From: Saprospiraceae bacterium
GTDB taxonomy: Bacteria; Bacteroidota; Bacteroidia; Chitinophagales; Saprospiraceae
Direction of reading: 5' to 3'
NCBI GenBank assembly: GCA_020436835.1
Contig: JAGQWZ010000003.1
Coordinates: 1-40,628, forward strand
Length of the DNA: 40,628 nt
The position numbers and the translations under genes are program-made. Every line of letters begins with the position of its first letter. Within the stretch, counting starts at the first letter, position 1. This document shows, piece by piece, positions 31,842 to 40,443 of the stretch. The notes beneath the pieces are model-generated. The model saw only the letters and a list, made by a program, of their open reading frames with translations. It was not told the DNA's origin and ran no database searches.

Positions 31842-33587
31842 ATGAATATAAAAGGCAGTCCACTTTTAATTATTGTTTGTTTTCTTGTTTTTCAAAGTGC
31901 CTGGAGTCAGGATTCTACTTCGGTGAAGCAAGTTCTATATGAAATTTTTGAAAAGCTTTCCGAACACCACCGGGATTATGGAGACCAACAATTTCGTGAT
32001 GTCTCCGAAGAAGCACAAAGTGCAGAGGCGGACTATCTACTCGGACTATTAAATGAATTGAAGCAAATAGATGTATCAAAGTTAGAAAATAGTGACCGGA
32101 TCAATTTTGAGGTGTTTAAATATGAGCTTGAAAATGATTATGATGTCATCCGGCAAAAACTGTATCTGATTCCCTTTAATGCAGAAGGAGGATTTTATAA
32201 TCAGCTATCTTATGCGATCAGAGACCAGTATCCTGATCTGAGAGGATATCAAAGATATAACGATAGACTCAGAGCCTATCCCGCCTTTTTCCGTTCCAAC
32301 ATTAAGCTCATGGAAAAGGGCCTGCAGACCGGAGTAGTGGCTCCGAGGATCACCGCGGAGAATTACCGGGTTTTGATAGAACCTTTTATGATCCCGGAAA
32401 TCGAACAAAATCTATTCTACAAACCCTACCTGAAAAGACCGGACAAAATTCAATCCGATTCTTTTGAAATACTGAGGGCGGACATCCAGGAGATCATCCG
32501 GGATAGCATTCTACCCTTATATCATTCCTTCGATGAATTCATGACATCTTCATACTTACCAAATTGCCGGGATAAGGTAGGTATCTCTGAAATTCCAGGT
32601 GGCCGGGAGATCTATAAACAACGAATCGCTTATTTCACCAGCCTGGATATGAGTCCCGATGATGTCTTCAATCGAGGCCAGGAGGAAGTCAAAAGGATCC
32701 GGTCTGAAATGGAAGCCATACTGAAAGAAGTGGGATTTAAGGGTGACTTTTCTCAGTTTCTTGATTTTCTGAGAACCGACCCGCAGTTTTACGTGACTGA
32801 ACCAAAAGACCTGTTGATGCATGCATCCTACATTGCCAAGAGGATCGACGGTCTGTTACCTCAATATTTTAATACCCTACCCCGGTTATCATATGGTGTT
32901 CAACCGGTGCCGGAGGCAATTGCTCCCAACTATACGGGAGGACGCTACTCCGGAGGCTCATGGGACAGCCACCGGGCAGGAAATTATTGGGTAAATACCT
33001 ACAAGCTGGAAAGTCGTCCACTCTATGTATTGCCTGCCCTAACTCTCCATGAAGCTGTACCCGGACATCATTTACAGATTTCCCTATCCCAGGAAATGGA
33101 AGGTCTGCCGAGGTTTCGCACCCATACCTATATCAGCGCATTTGGTGAAGGTTGGGGTCTGTATAGCGAGTACCTGGGAAAAGAAATGGGAATATATGAG
33201 ACTCCTTATGAGGACTTTGGCCGGTTGACCTACGAAATGTGGCGAGCTTGTCGACTGGTGGTAGACGTAGGTATGCATTATAAAGGCTGGAGCAAGGAGC
33301 AGGCTTTCGAATTCCTTTCCTCCAACACCGCTCTTTCCCTGCATGAATGCAATACGGAAATCAATCGCTATATCGGATGGCCTGGACAGGCTGTTTCCTA
33401 TAAGATTGGAGAGCTGACCATCCGGGACCTGCGCAAGCGATGCGAACAAGAACTTGGTGACAAGTTTGACCTACGCAAATTTCATGATAAAGTCCTGGAA
33501 AACGGATCCATACCACTATATGTATTGACCTCTGTCATCGAAGAGTTCATAAAGGATGAAAAAGGAAACAGGATTGAGGAACCGTAA
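31842..33587 (+). CDS. Exported DUF885 family (metallohydrolase-like) protein
   Basis: A 581-residue protein of the DUF885 family (PF05960) with a Sec signal peptide (about 1-22, ending AWSQ). The conserved metal-site motif HEAVPGHH lies at 403-410, followed by the FGEGWGLYSEYLGKEMG segment that supplies the usual downstream acidic ligand, and by NTALSLHECNTEINRYIGWPGQAVSYKIGEL near the C-terminus. Members resemble gluzincin-type metallopeptidases and are generally assumed to be zinc peptidases, but substrates are mostly unknown. The gene follows the TPR lipoprotein after 12 bases. Confidence 0.92.
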   Translation: MNIKGSPLLIIVCFLVFQSAWSQDSTSVKQVLYEIFEKLSEHHRDYGDQQFRDVSEEAQSAEADYLLGLLNELKQIDVSKLENSDRINFEVFKYELENDYDVIRQKLYLIPFNAEGGFYNQLSYAIRDQYPDLRGYQRYNDRLRAYPAFFRSNIKLMEKGLQTGVVAPRITAENYRVLIEPFMIPEIEQNLFYKPYLKRPDKIQSDSFEILRADIQEIIRDSILPLYHSFDEFMTSSYLPNCRDKVGISEIPGGREIYKQRIAYFTSLDMSPDDVFNRGQEEVKRIRSEMEAILKEVGFKGDFSQFLDFLRTDPQFYVTEPKDLLMHASYIAKRIDGLLPQYFNTLPRLSYGVQPVPEAIAPNYTGGRYSGGSWDSHRAGNYWVNTYKLESRPLYVLPALTLHEAVPGHHLQISLSQEMEGLPRFRTHTYISAFGEGWGLYSEYLGKEMGIYETPYEDFGRLTYEMWRACRLVVDVGMHYKGWSKEQAFEFLSSNTALSLHECNTEINRYIGWPGQAVSYKIGELTIRDLRKRCEQELGDKFDLRKFHDKVLENGSIPLYVLTSVIEEFIKDEKGNRIEEP

Positions 33588-33685
33588 CTAAGCTCTGAAA
33601 TCCTCACCTGGCTACCTGCGATCAACTCAATCCACTTTACTTCTGGTATTTCAAACCTGGAAGAGGGAGCGGAAAGTCATTTCTC

Positions 33686-34075
33686 TTATTTCGCCCAATA
33701 GTCGACCACTGTCACCTTATCCAGAATGGGTCCCAATTTCTTTCCAAAAGCCTTATGTGCAGGGTGGACGAGATAGTCATCTCTATCCTCGTCGCTGTGG
33801 AAAGTCAGGACAAATGCATGGGTGAGTCCTTGATTCAATCCTTCAGGACTGTTGTTCTCCCCCCATTCAAAGCCCTTTATCTGGGATATCTCATTCGGCA
33901 GGTTCGCAAAGGCCTCACAGATCATCTTCACCTGATCCGTGGTGGCATCATCCTTAAATTTGAATAAAACAACATGTCTCAGAACTTCCTGCTCTGCAGA
34001 AGGTCCACTGGACAGGAAGATTCCTAACAAGATAGGTGCAATAAGGGTAAAGGTGGCTAAAATCAAGGATTTCAT
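33686..34075 (-). CDS. Exported Dabb (stress-responsive A/B barrel) domain protein
   Basis: A 129-residue protein with an N-terminal signal peptide or anchor (about 1-25) and one Dabb domain (PF07876): LRHVVLFKFKDDATTDQVKMICEAF, IKGFEWGENNSPEG, LTHAFVLTFHSDEDRDDYLVHPAHKAF and a closing VTVVDYW. Dabb proteins are small dimeric ferredoxin-like barrels; bacterial exported forms have no assigned function. It stands alone, convergent with the DUF885 gene (98 bases between stops) and divergent from the DUF3078 gene. Confidence 0.9.
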   Translation of the reverse strand: MKSLILATFTLIAPILLGIFLSSGPSAEQEVLRHVVLFKFKDDATTDQVKMICEAFANLPNEISQIKGFEWGENNSPEGLNQGLTHAFVLTFHSDEDRDDYLVHPAHKAFGKKLGPILDKVTVVDYWAK

Positions 34076-34131
34076 ATAGTGATAAAAAATTATGTGTTAA
34101 AAAGTAAATTAAGCGAAATCTAATCAGAATT

Positions 34132-34167
34132 TGGGCAGGCTATCTCTATTGCAAAGAGAATTGCCCA
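34132..34167. repeat. Nested inverted repeats in the Dabb/DUF3078 divergent spacer
   Basis: TGGGCA (34132-34137) pairs perfectly with TGCCCA (34162-34167), and inside it TCTCT (34143-34147) pairs with AGAGA (34155-34159) around ATTGCAA. It lies 57 bases upstream of the Dabb start and 173 bases upstream of the DUF3078 start, a suitable place for an operator controlling one or both genes. Confidence 0.45.
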
Positions 34168-34340
34168 CTTTGCCGATCATGCGACATATTTATCTGCAAG
34201 TAACGAAAAAGTCAAATGAAATTTGGTCTAAATACATACCGGAAACTAAATTTCCAGTGCTGTGATAAAATATTCATAATCAGGCAACGTATAATAGTCA
34301 AGTTCTTGTCGCCCCCCTCGGCAGACAAAACTTACAACCA

Positions 34341-35285
34341 ATGCAGAACACACTGATCAAACGAATTAGCTTATTTTTTCTGGTGACATATGGCCTGGTC
34401 ACCATTGCTCTTGCTGACCCGGTCAATGGATCACCTACCGAGAAAGACACCTCCTACTGGGTCACCAATAGAAGTACCGGTCTCTTCTTTTCACAACAAA
34501 GCTATAGTGCCTATTTCAAGGGACAGGGAGTAAGTTCGATTGCTCTTGGCAGTACCTTTGATTTTAAAGCAGATTACAGAAAAGCTAAAAGATCCTGGGA
34601 CAATCGATTCCAAATACGATACGGGGTGATCAAGATGGCTGAACTACCGGTGCAAAAAAATGATGATCATATTGAGTTGGATTCGAAATACGGATATCAG
34701 TTTACTCCGCATCTGAAGGTGACGGGTCTCTTCAATTTCCAAACCCGCAGTCATGATATGTACGAGATTAAGAAAACTGGCGAAAGGGGTAAGAGAATTG
34801 GAAATTTTATGGCACCTGCTTATTTCCACCTGGGAAGCGGGATCGATTACTTCACTAAAGATAAGTGGTTGAGCATCTACTATTCACCCGTAAACAGTAA
34901 GCTCACGGTAGTAGCCGACCGTTCGCTGGTAGGCCAGTACTTGCCTGGCATCGAAGATGGCAGAAATACCCGCTACGAATTGGGATCTCTTCTGCGCATC
35001 GAATTGAAAAAAGAAATTATGACCAATATTTTTGTTCATACTATCGGTTCTTTCTTCACCAATCATCTTGATGATTTTGGAGTTTTTGATGTAAATATTG
35101 AGAACAAACTAAATTTTAAGATCAATAAACTATTTAGTGTCAATCTACTCACTCAATTGATCTATGATGAAGATATCCTTTTCGATATACAGACTCAGGG
35201 AGGAGAACAACCGGACAGCTTTCATAAAGGGCCCCGGACTCAGTTTAGGGAAGTATTGAACATAGGTCTTACCCATTCTTTCTAA
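34341..35285 (+). CDS. Exported DUF3078 family protein
   Basis: A 314-residue envelope protein of the Bacteroidota-specific DUF3078 family (PF11276). It has a Sec signal peptide (about 1-26, ending ALA), the family N-terminal SYWVTNRSTGLFFSQQSYSAYFKGQG segment with GSTFDFKADYRKAKRSWDNRFQIRYGV, and then about twelve amphipathic beta strands, which suits an outer-membrane barrel. Function is unknown. The C-terminus ends ...NIGLTHSF, with a terminal Phe as expected of BAM-assembled barrels. The tex gene follows after 59 bases but has its own promoter. Confidence 0.87.
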   Translation: MQNTLIKRISLFFLVTYGLVTIALADPVNGSPTEKDTSYWVTNRSTGLFFSQQSYSAYFKGQGVSSIALGSTFDFKADYRKAKRSWDNRFQIRYGVIKMAELPVQKNDDHIELDSKYGYQFTPHLKVTGLFNFQTRSHDMYEIKKTGERGKRIGNFMAPAYFHLGSGIDYFTKDKWLSIYYSPVNSKLTVVADRSLVGQYLPGIEDGRNTRYELGSLLRIELKKEIMTNIFVHTIGSFFTNHLDDFGVFDVNIENKLNFKINKLFSVNLLTQLIYDEDILFDIQTQGGEQPDSFHKGPRTQFREVLNIGLTHSF

Positions 35286-35309
35286 AATCCTTCTTGCGGA
35301 TTAAACAGC

Positions 35310-35339
35310 CTTGATGGCAGGTTGAGAAATGTATATTTG
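35310..35339 (+). promoter_or_regulatory. Bacteroidota promoter of tex, apparently leaderless
   Basis: TATATTTG at 35332-35339 is a perfect match to the -7 consensus TAnnTTTG. CTTG at 35310-35313, 18 bases upstream, matches three of four bases of the -33 box. The tex ATG starts at 35345, 5 bases past the -7 box, so transcription would begin at or next to the start codon and the message would be leaderless. Confidence 0.5.
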
Positions 35340-35344
35340 CACCC

Positions 35345-37456
35345 ATGAGCGAGACATTAATTCAGAGTGCAGCGGGAAAATTGGGCATACCCATCAAGAC
35401 AATAAATTCCGTTCATAAACTCTTTAGTGACGGAGCAACGATACCATTTATCGCCCGCTATCGAAAGGAAGTCACGGGTGGACTTGATGAAGTTATACTA
35501 CAACGGATTGAAAGCACGTTTGCGGAAATCAATGAACTGGAAAAGCGACGAGATTTCATCAAAAGCACGATCAGGGAGCAGAACCGACTCACCGATCAGT
35601 TGGAGCAAGCTCTTGACCGGGCGGCTGATCTGACCACTTTGGAAGATCTCTACCTGCCGTATAAGAAAAAGCGAAAGACCAGAGCCACAGTTGCGAGAGA
35701 AATGGGGCTGGAACCTCTGGCAGATCAACTATGGAAACAAGACAATAGCGACCCAAAAATCATTGCGAAAAGTTTCATAACCGCAGAAATAAAAAGTGTA
35801 GATGAAGCGCTATCCGGCGCCAGTGATATTTTGGCAGAGCACATAGCTGAGCTTCCCTGGGTAAGACAGTCTCTTAGGAATGATTATCAACGACATGGCA
35901 CATTAAAGAGCACGGTAATAAAATCCAAAGAAAAAGAGGGGATCAAGTATTCAGATTATTTTTCTACGGAAGAGAAAATTGCTCGTTGTCCATCCCATCG
36001 ATTACTTGCGATCCTGCGGGGAGAAAATGAGGGAATCCTAAGGACTCAAATCGCCGTAGATGAAGAGAGAAGTCTCTATCACATTAAAAGAAAAATAATT
36101 CGGCAAAACAATCGATATCATTCTTTTTTAGAAAATGTAATTGAAGAGAGTTTTAAAAGACTCATCGCTCCTTCTCTCGAAAATGAGACAAAAAATTTCT
36201 TCAAAGAAAAAGCCGACAAAGTAGCGATCGATATTTTTGCCCAAAATCTCAGACAATTATTATTAGCGCCACCTGTCGGCGAAAAAAATATTTTAGCTAT
36301 TGATCCCGGATTTCGTACCGGATGCAAACTTGTGGTACTTAATCGGCAGGGTGATCTCCTTTTTAATTCGACGATTTTTCCTAATCCCCCGCAAAATGAA
36401 GTGCGGAAGTCAGTAGAAATAATAAATGAGTTGTGTGGAAAATTTGAGATCGAAGCCATTGCCATTGGAAATGGGACTGCAGGTAGGGAAACTATGGATC
36501 TGATCAAACAGAATTCGTTGACCAGCAATCCTGAGATATTCCTGGTCAACGAGAGCGGAGCTTCTATTTATTCTGCTTCTGATGTCGCCAGAGAAGAATT
36601 TCCCGATTACGATGTGACGGTCAGGGGCGCAGTTTCAATCGGGAGACGGCTGATGGATCCTCTCGCTGAACTGGTTAAAATTGATCCCAAGTCCATTGGA
36701 GTCGGACAATATCAACATGATGTCAATCAACGATCCTTACAGGAAAGCCTGGAGAATACCGTGAGTAGTTGTGTAAATCTTGTTGGGGTAAATCTAAATA
36801 CCGCGTCGAAGCATCTCTTGCAACATATATCAGGATTAGGTATTACTCTGGCTCAGAATATTGTCGACTACCGGAAAGATAATGGACCCTTCAGGGAGAG
36901 AAAGGAACTATTAAATGTTCCTCGCCTGGGGGCCAAGGTTTATGAACAATGTGCAGGTTTCTTACGTATTCGCAACGGAAAAAATCCACTCGACAACACC
37001 GGAGTACATCCCGAGTCATACCCGCTTGTCGATCAAATGGCAAGGGATCTCAATACCCGTGTGACAGATTTAATCGAAAATTCGGACTACCGGAAAAAAA
37101 TTGATTTAAAGAATTATATAACGGAGAAGACAGGATTACCCACTTTAAAAGATATCATTTCAGAACTGGATAAGCCCGGTCTTGATCCCCGGGGTAAAGC
37201 AAAAGTTTTTGAGTTTCATCAGGGCATAAAATCGATCGATGATTTGGAAATCGGAATGCAGGTTCCCGGTCTTGTCACCAACAACACAAAATTCGGTTCT
37301 TTTGTAAATATCGGGGTTAAGCAAGATGGCTTGATTCACATCTCCCAGACGGGAGGTGAAACCTTATATCTTGACGACCAGATTCTCGTAAAGATCCTTG
37401 ATGTTGACATTGCCCGAAACCGGATAAATTTGAAATTTCTGGAAAGAATTATTTAG
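35345..37456 (+). CDS. tex: Tex-family RNA-binding transcription accessory protein
   Basis: A 703-residue Tex protein, slightly shorter than the usual 720-780. Domains in order: helical N-terminal region with IPFIARYRKEVTGGLDEV (33-50) and DLYLPYKKKRKTRATVARE (101-119); a YqgF/RuvC-like domain with LAIDPGFRTGCKLVV (317-331) and AIAIGNGTAGRET; helix-hairpin-helix motifs with SCVNLVGVNLNTASKHLLQHISGLG and RKELLNVPRLG (about 478-530); and a C-terminal S1 RNA-binding domain (about 632-703: VPGLVTNNTKFGSFVNIGVKQDGLIHISQ). Tex proteins bind nucleic acid and the transcription machinery; precise role varies. It converges with the PQQ enzyme gene 13 bases away. Confidence 0.95.
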   Translation: MSETLIQSAAGKLGIPIKTINSVHKLFSDGATIPFIARYRKEVTGGLDEVILQRIESTFAEINELEKRRDFIKSTIREQNRLTDQLEQALDRAADLTTLEDLYLPYKKKRKTRATVAREMGLEPLADQLWKQDNSDPKIIAKSFITAEIKSVDEALSGASDILAEHIAELPWVRQSLRNDYQRHGTLKSTVIKSKEKEGIKYSDYFSTEEKIARCPSHRLLAILRGENEGILRTQIAVDEERSLYHIKRKIIRQNNRYHSFLENVIEESFKRLIAPSLENETKNFFKEKADKVAIDIFAQNLRQLLLAPPVGEKNILAIDPGFRTGCKLVVLNRQGDLLFNSTIFPNPPQNEVRKSVEIINELCGKFEIEAIAIGNGTAGRETMDLIKQNSLTSNPEIFLVNESGASIYSASDVAREEFPDYDVTVRGAVSIGRRLMDPLAELVKIDPKSIGVGQYQHDVNQRSLQESLENTVSSCVNLVGVNLNTASKHLLQHISGLGITLAQNIVDYRKDNGPFRERKELLNVPRLGAKVYEQCAGFLRIRNGKNPLDNTGVHPESYPLVDQMARDLNTRVTDLIENSDYRKKIDLKNYITEKTGLPTLKDIISELDKPGLDPRGKAKVFEFHQGIKSIDDLEIGMQVPGLVTNNTKFGSFVNIGVKQDGLIHISQTGGETLYLDDQILVKILDVDIARNRINLKFLERII

Positions 37457-37469
37457 CCCTTCCAACCCT

Positions 37470-39587
37470 CTAATCGCGTAAGCTGAAACAATAGTATTTG
37501 TCTCCGGCGCGAGTTCCCGGCTTCCCTCCTCCTCCGGCAGCTATGACGACATATTGTTTACCATTAACCATATATGTGGATGGAGTGGCATATCCCCCTG
37601 CCTCTAATTGAAATTCCCAGAGAAGTGCTCCATTCTTCTTATTATAGACGTGAAATCTTTCATCCATACTGGCACCGATAAATATCAATCCTCCTTTTGT
37701 CACTATCGGACCACCCATATTAAATGTACCTGTCGGATCCATTCCCCTTTTTTCTAATTCGGGGTAAGTCCCCAATGGTATCTGCCAGTCAATTTCACCT
37801 CTGTCCAGGTTGATTGAAGTGAGCATGCCCCAGGGGGGTGCATTAACAGGAAAATTCTCCGGGTCCTTAAACTCATTATGACCCGTGGCTATATACGGTA
37901 TATCCAAAGGTAAACTGCTAGCTAGTTTCTTTACTTCGATTTTCTCATCGTGCCCCTGATCTCTCAGAAATGAAATGAGCGATGCTTTTTCATCTTCAGT
38001 CAATGCCGCGTGTTGAGGCATTTGTCCTTTCCCGGTTGCCAAAACCTGCTTTATCTCCTCATCAGTCCTTTGTGTAACTGTCTCCCGAAGTGCTTTCAAA
38101 GCGACTAACTCGGGATTGGTGGAAATGGACATGGAATGGCATTGAGTACACATTTTTCGAAATAGACTTTGTCCGTAAGCAAACCTTGAGGTTACCTCAG
38201 GCATTACATTTGGAACCATTGAAATCCACTCAGCTTCATTACTACAGTTTACGATCAGCCTACGATTTTCCGCATCATAAGCCGCCCCTCCCCAATCGGT
38301 TCCCCCGTTAAACTGTGGAAGTACTACCGAAGGTTTAAGACCAGGAGGAGTAAAAATACTGCCGGTAACCATGCCTTCCAGTCTCTTACTCACACTATCT
38401 GCCGAGGCCCGGCTAATGTTGGTTACATTATATTGATCGAAATGCTGCCCGGCATATCTAAGACCTTCACCGGGAAAGGGTTGAGTAGGCCAGGTAGCTT
38501 CTCCCGGTAACGTACTTTGGGAAACGGGAACCTCTTCAATGGGGTAAAGTGGCTCACCGGTTTGACGATCCAATACAAATAGATGCCCCATCTTGGTTGG
38601 CTGAGCTATCGCGTCGATTAATTGATCTCCCCGGCGTACCTCTACCAAATTCGGAGGACAGGGTAGATCATAATCCCAGATATCATGATGTACGACCTGG
38701 TAATGCCAGATCTTCTCACCGGTCATGGCGTCAATGGCCAGAATACAATTGGCAAATAGATTAGCTCCTTTGCGGTTACCACCATAATGATCATACGTAG
38801 AAGACCCGGTCCCGCAATATACGATGCCTCTTGCTTCGTCTAACGTGAAACCTCCCCAGGCATTTACCCCACCAGCCCAGGTCCAGGCTTCCGGTGGCCA
38901 GGTCTCATAGCCCTCTTCTCCGGGATGGGGAATAGTGTGAAAAGTCCATTCGAGCTCACCAGTTCTTACATCGTAAGCCCTAATGTAACCGGGAGCAGCA
39001 GGAGCAGGACCTTCTCCCAGGGTAGAGCCAAGAATATATTTGTCTTCAAAGAGAATTCCGGGAGTAGCTGCCGTAACCCAGGTATGCTGAACGTTTCGTT
39101 CTAATCCGATGTACAGATCCACCTTTCCGTTTGCTCCAAATGTCTGATCCGGCAAACCGGAAGCAGCCACGATCGAATAGAGGAAAGCTCCCTTGACGAA
39201 TAGGATCCGTTCATCTTGACCATCGGTCCAGTACGTCACACCACGGTTAACCCCACCTCCCTCAATCCCGTCATCAAATACCCATTTTTCCCGTCCGGTT
39301 TCTGCATCTAAGGCAACCAATTTGAGGGCCGGAGTAGTCAGATAGATCGTGCCATCGATTATTATTGGATTACATTCAATGGTACTTCTGGAGGTGTGAT
39401 CTCCACAGGAGTAAGTCCAGGCTAATGCCAAGCTTGCGGCATTACCCGTATCAATCTGATCGAGCACCGAATATTTATTTCCTGAGGGAGCGGCACTATA
39501 CATATACCAATCTACATTCGGTTGTTCTCTCTTACAACAGAAAAATAATATGCTAATAAGGAGCAAATTGAAGATTGATCTGATCAT
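37470..39587 (-). CDS. PQQ-dependent dehydrogenase lipoprotein with built-in cytochrome c
   Basis: A 705-residue lipoprotein (hydrophobic leader with Cys17/Cys18). A PQQ-type beta-propeller with tryptophan-docking blades (VALDAETGREKWVFDDG at 91-107, IRAYDVRTGELEWTFHT, ILAIDAMTGEKIWHYQVVHHDIWDYDLP, LFVLDRQTGEPLYP) runs through residues 25-455 and resumes at 560-705. Between the last blades a cytochrome c domain is inserted (about 465-545) with heme site CTQCH (480-484) and probable axial Met523 in GQMPQH. This quinoprotein glucose or quinate dehydrogenase-like layout would oxidise a sugar or alcohol in the periplasm and pass electrons to the heme. The PQQ synthesis genes are not in the window. 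Confidence 0.93.
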   Translation of the reverse strand: MIRSIFNLLLISILFFCCKREQPNVDWYMYSAAPSGNKYSVLDQIDTGNAASLALAWTYSCGDHTSRSTIECNPIIIDGTIYLTTPALKLVALDAETGREKWVFDDGIEGGGVNRGVTYWTDGQDERILFVKGAFLYSIVAASGLPDQTFGANGKVDLYIGLERNVQHTWVTAATPGILFEDKYILGSTLGEGPAPAAPGYIRAYDVRTGELEWTFHTIPHPGEEGYETWPPEAWTWAGGVNAWGGFTLDEARGIVYCGTGSSTYDHYGGNRKGANLFANCILAIDAMTGEKIWHYQVVHHDIWDYDLPCPPNLVEVRRGDQLIDAIAQPTKMGHLFVLDRQTGEPLYPIEEVPVSQSTLPGEATWPTQPFPGEGLRYAGQHFDQYNVTNISRASADSVSKRLEGMVTGSIFTPPGLKPSVVLPQFNGGTDWGGAAYDAENRRLIVNCSNEAEWISMVPNVMPEVTSRFAYGQSLFRKMCTQCHSMSISTNPELVALKALRETVTQRTDEEIKQVLATGKGQMPQHAALTEDEKASLISFLRDQGHDEKIEVKKLASSLPLDIPYIATGHNEFKDPENFPVNAPPWGMLTSINLDRGEIDWQIPLGTYPELEKRGMDPTGTFNMGGPIVTKGGLIFIGASMDERFHVYNKKNGALLWEFQLEAGGYATPSTYMVNGKQYVVIAAGGGGKPGTRAGDKYYCFSLRD

Positions 39588-39620
39588 CCGGCTCTCTAAA
39601 TTTCAGGTAAAATAGAGAAA

Positions 39621-39758
39621 TTATAGCTGAACATTTTTAATCAGGAACTGAATGTAATCAGGAGCTCCTACCTTTTCGCTCCTGGCAGACAAACGAGGCA
39701 TAACCGGATCGAAAACTTTGATGACATACAAACACTCATGCCGTGGTTCTTCACCCAT
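39621..39758 (-). CDS. Possible small ORF of unknown function
   Basis: An ATG-started 45-codon frame, bounded by a TAA upstream and ended by TAA, lies in the 202-base gap between the membrane-protein stop and the PQQ dehydrogenase start and in the same direction as both. It encodes a mostly polar peptide (starting MGEEPRHECLYVIKVF) with no signal or membrane segment. The gap would otherwise be empty. It may be a real small gene, a relic or chance; no family is recognised. Confidence 0.25.
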   Translation of the reverse strand: MGEEPRHECLYVIKVFDPVMPRLSARSEKVGAPDYIQFLIKNVQL

Positions 39759-39789
39759 TTGAGATTACGGGGCAATTTACCGGGAATAT

Positions 39790-40308
39790 TCAATGGTTTT
39801 CGGGATCAAAAGCATGACCTATTTTTTTACGGTTCCATCTCCACAGAAAATCACCTGAATCTTTTCTGAAAGTCAGCCAGGCTGCTATCGAAACCGTAAT
39901 CGAAAATGGAAAAGCTGCCCCGACCAGAAGCGGTGCAATGCTGATCAGGAAAACTATCGCGCCAATGCAGGCAAATTTAAACCAGGGATTTCTCAATAAC
40001 ATAGCCAGCGCTATGACAAACTGCCCCACTGCAATCAGCGGAACAATTATTGTATGATAGCGACTAAACCATCCGTTGATAAATTCCCGGTAAGGTGCGA
40101 CCGCAAAGTAGGCATACTCAAGATATACATCCGGAGTATTAAGTACAGTATACAAATTTATCATTGCTGCCCAAAGAAACATCAGGAAAAATCCCACCCT
40201 CGCAATGCTCGAGTTTTTAATAGCGGCCCAAAGAAAGCACAAACTCACTATTTGAGATATCAGATAAGGGATAAGAAATTCCCGGATCTGCATTACTAAT
40301 TCACTCAT
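39790..40308 (-). CDS. Uncharacterised four-helix membrane protein
   Basis: A 172-residue integral membrane protein with hydrophobic segments at about 12-28, 34-54, 85-105 and 109-145 (the last probably two helices), and a basic C-terminal tail ending GHAFDPENH that should be cytoplasmic. I recognise no named family. It sits downstream of tspO on the same strand with a 135-base gap and upstream of the PQQ dehydrogenase lipoprotein, so a shared transcript with either is possible but not shown. Confidence 0.72.
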   Translation of the reverse strand: MSELVMQIREFLIPYLISQIVSLCFLWAAIKNSSIARVGFFLMFLWAAMINLYTVLNTPDVYLEYAYFAVAPYREFINGWFSRYHTIIVPLIAVGQFVIALAMLLRNPWFKFACIGAIVFLISIAPLLVGAAFPFSITVSIAAWLTFRKDSGDFLWRWNRKKIGHAFDPENH

Positions 40309-40443
40309 GGTATAAATCCTCGAATGTTAACTCAAATTAACAGGAAGAATCAAGAAAATAAATGATTGGAATTAGAGGAACTCATGACCTTAGGCAGGCC
40401 CCGACTTCAGTTTAAGAAAATAAATAAGGGGCAAGAATTTCAC

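Noticed and set aside
34285..34295. TATAAT as a sigma-70 type -10 box upstream of the DUF3078 gene
   Set aside because: Bacteroidota primary promoters use TAnnTTTG, and there is no matching -35 box.
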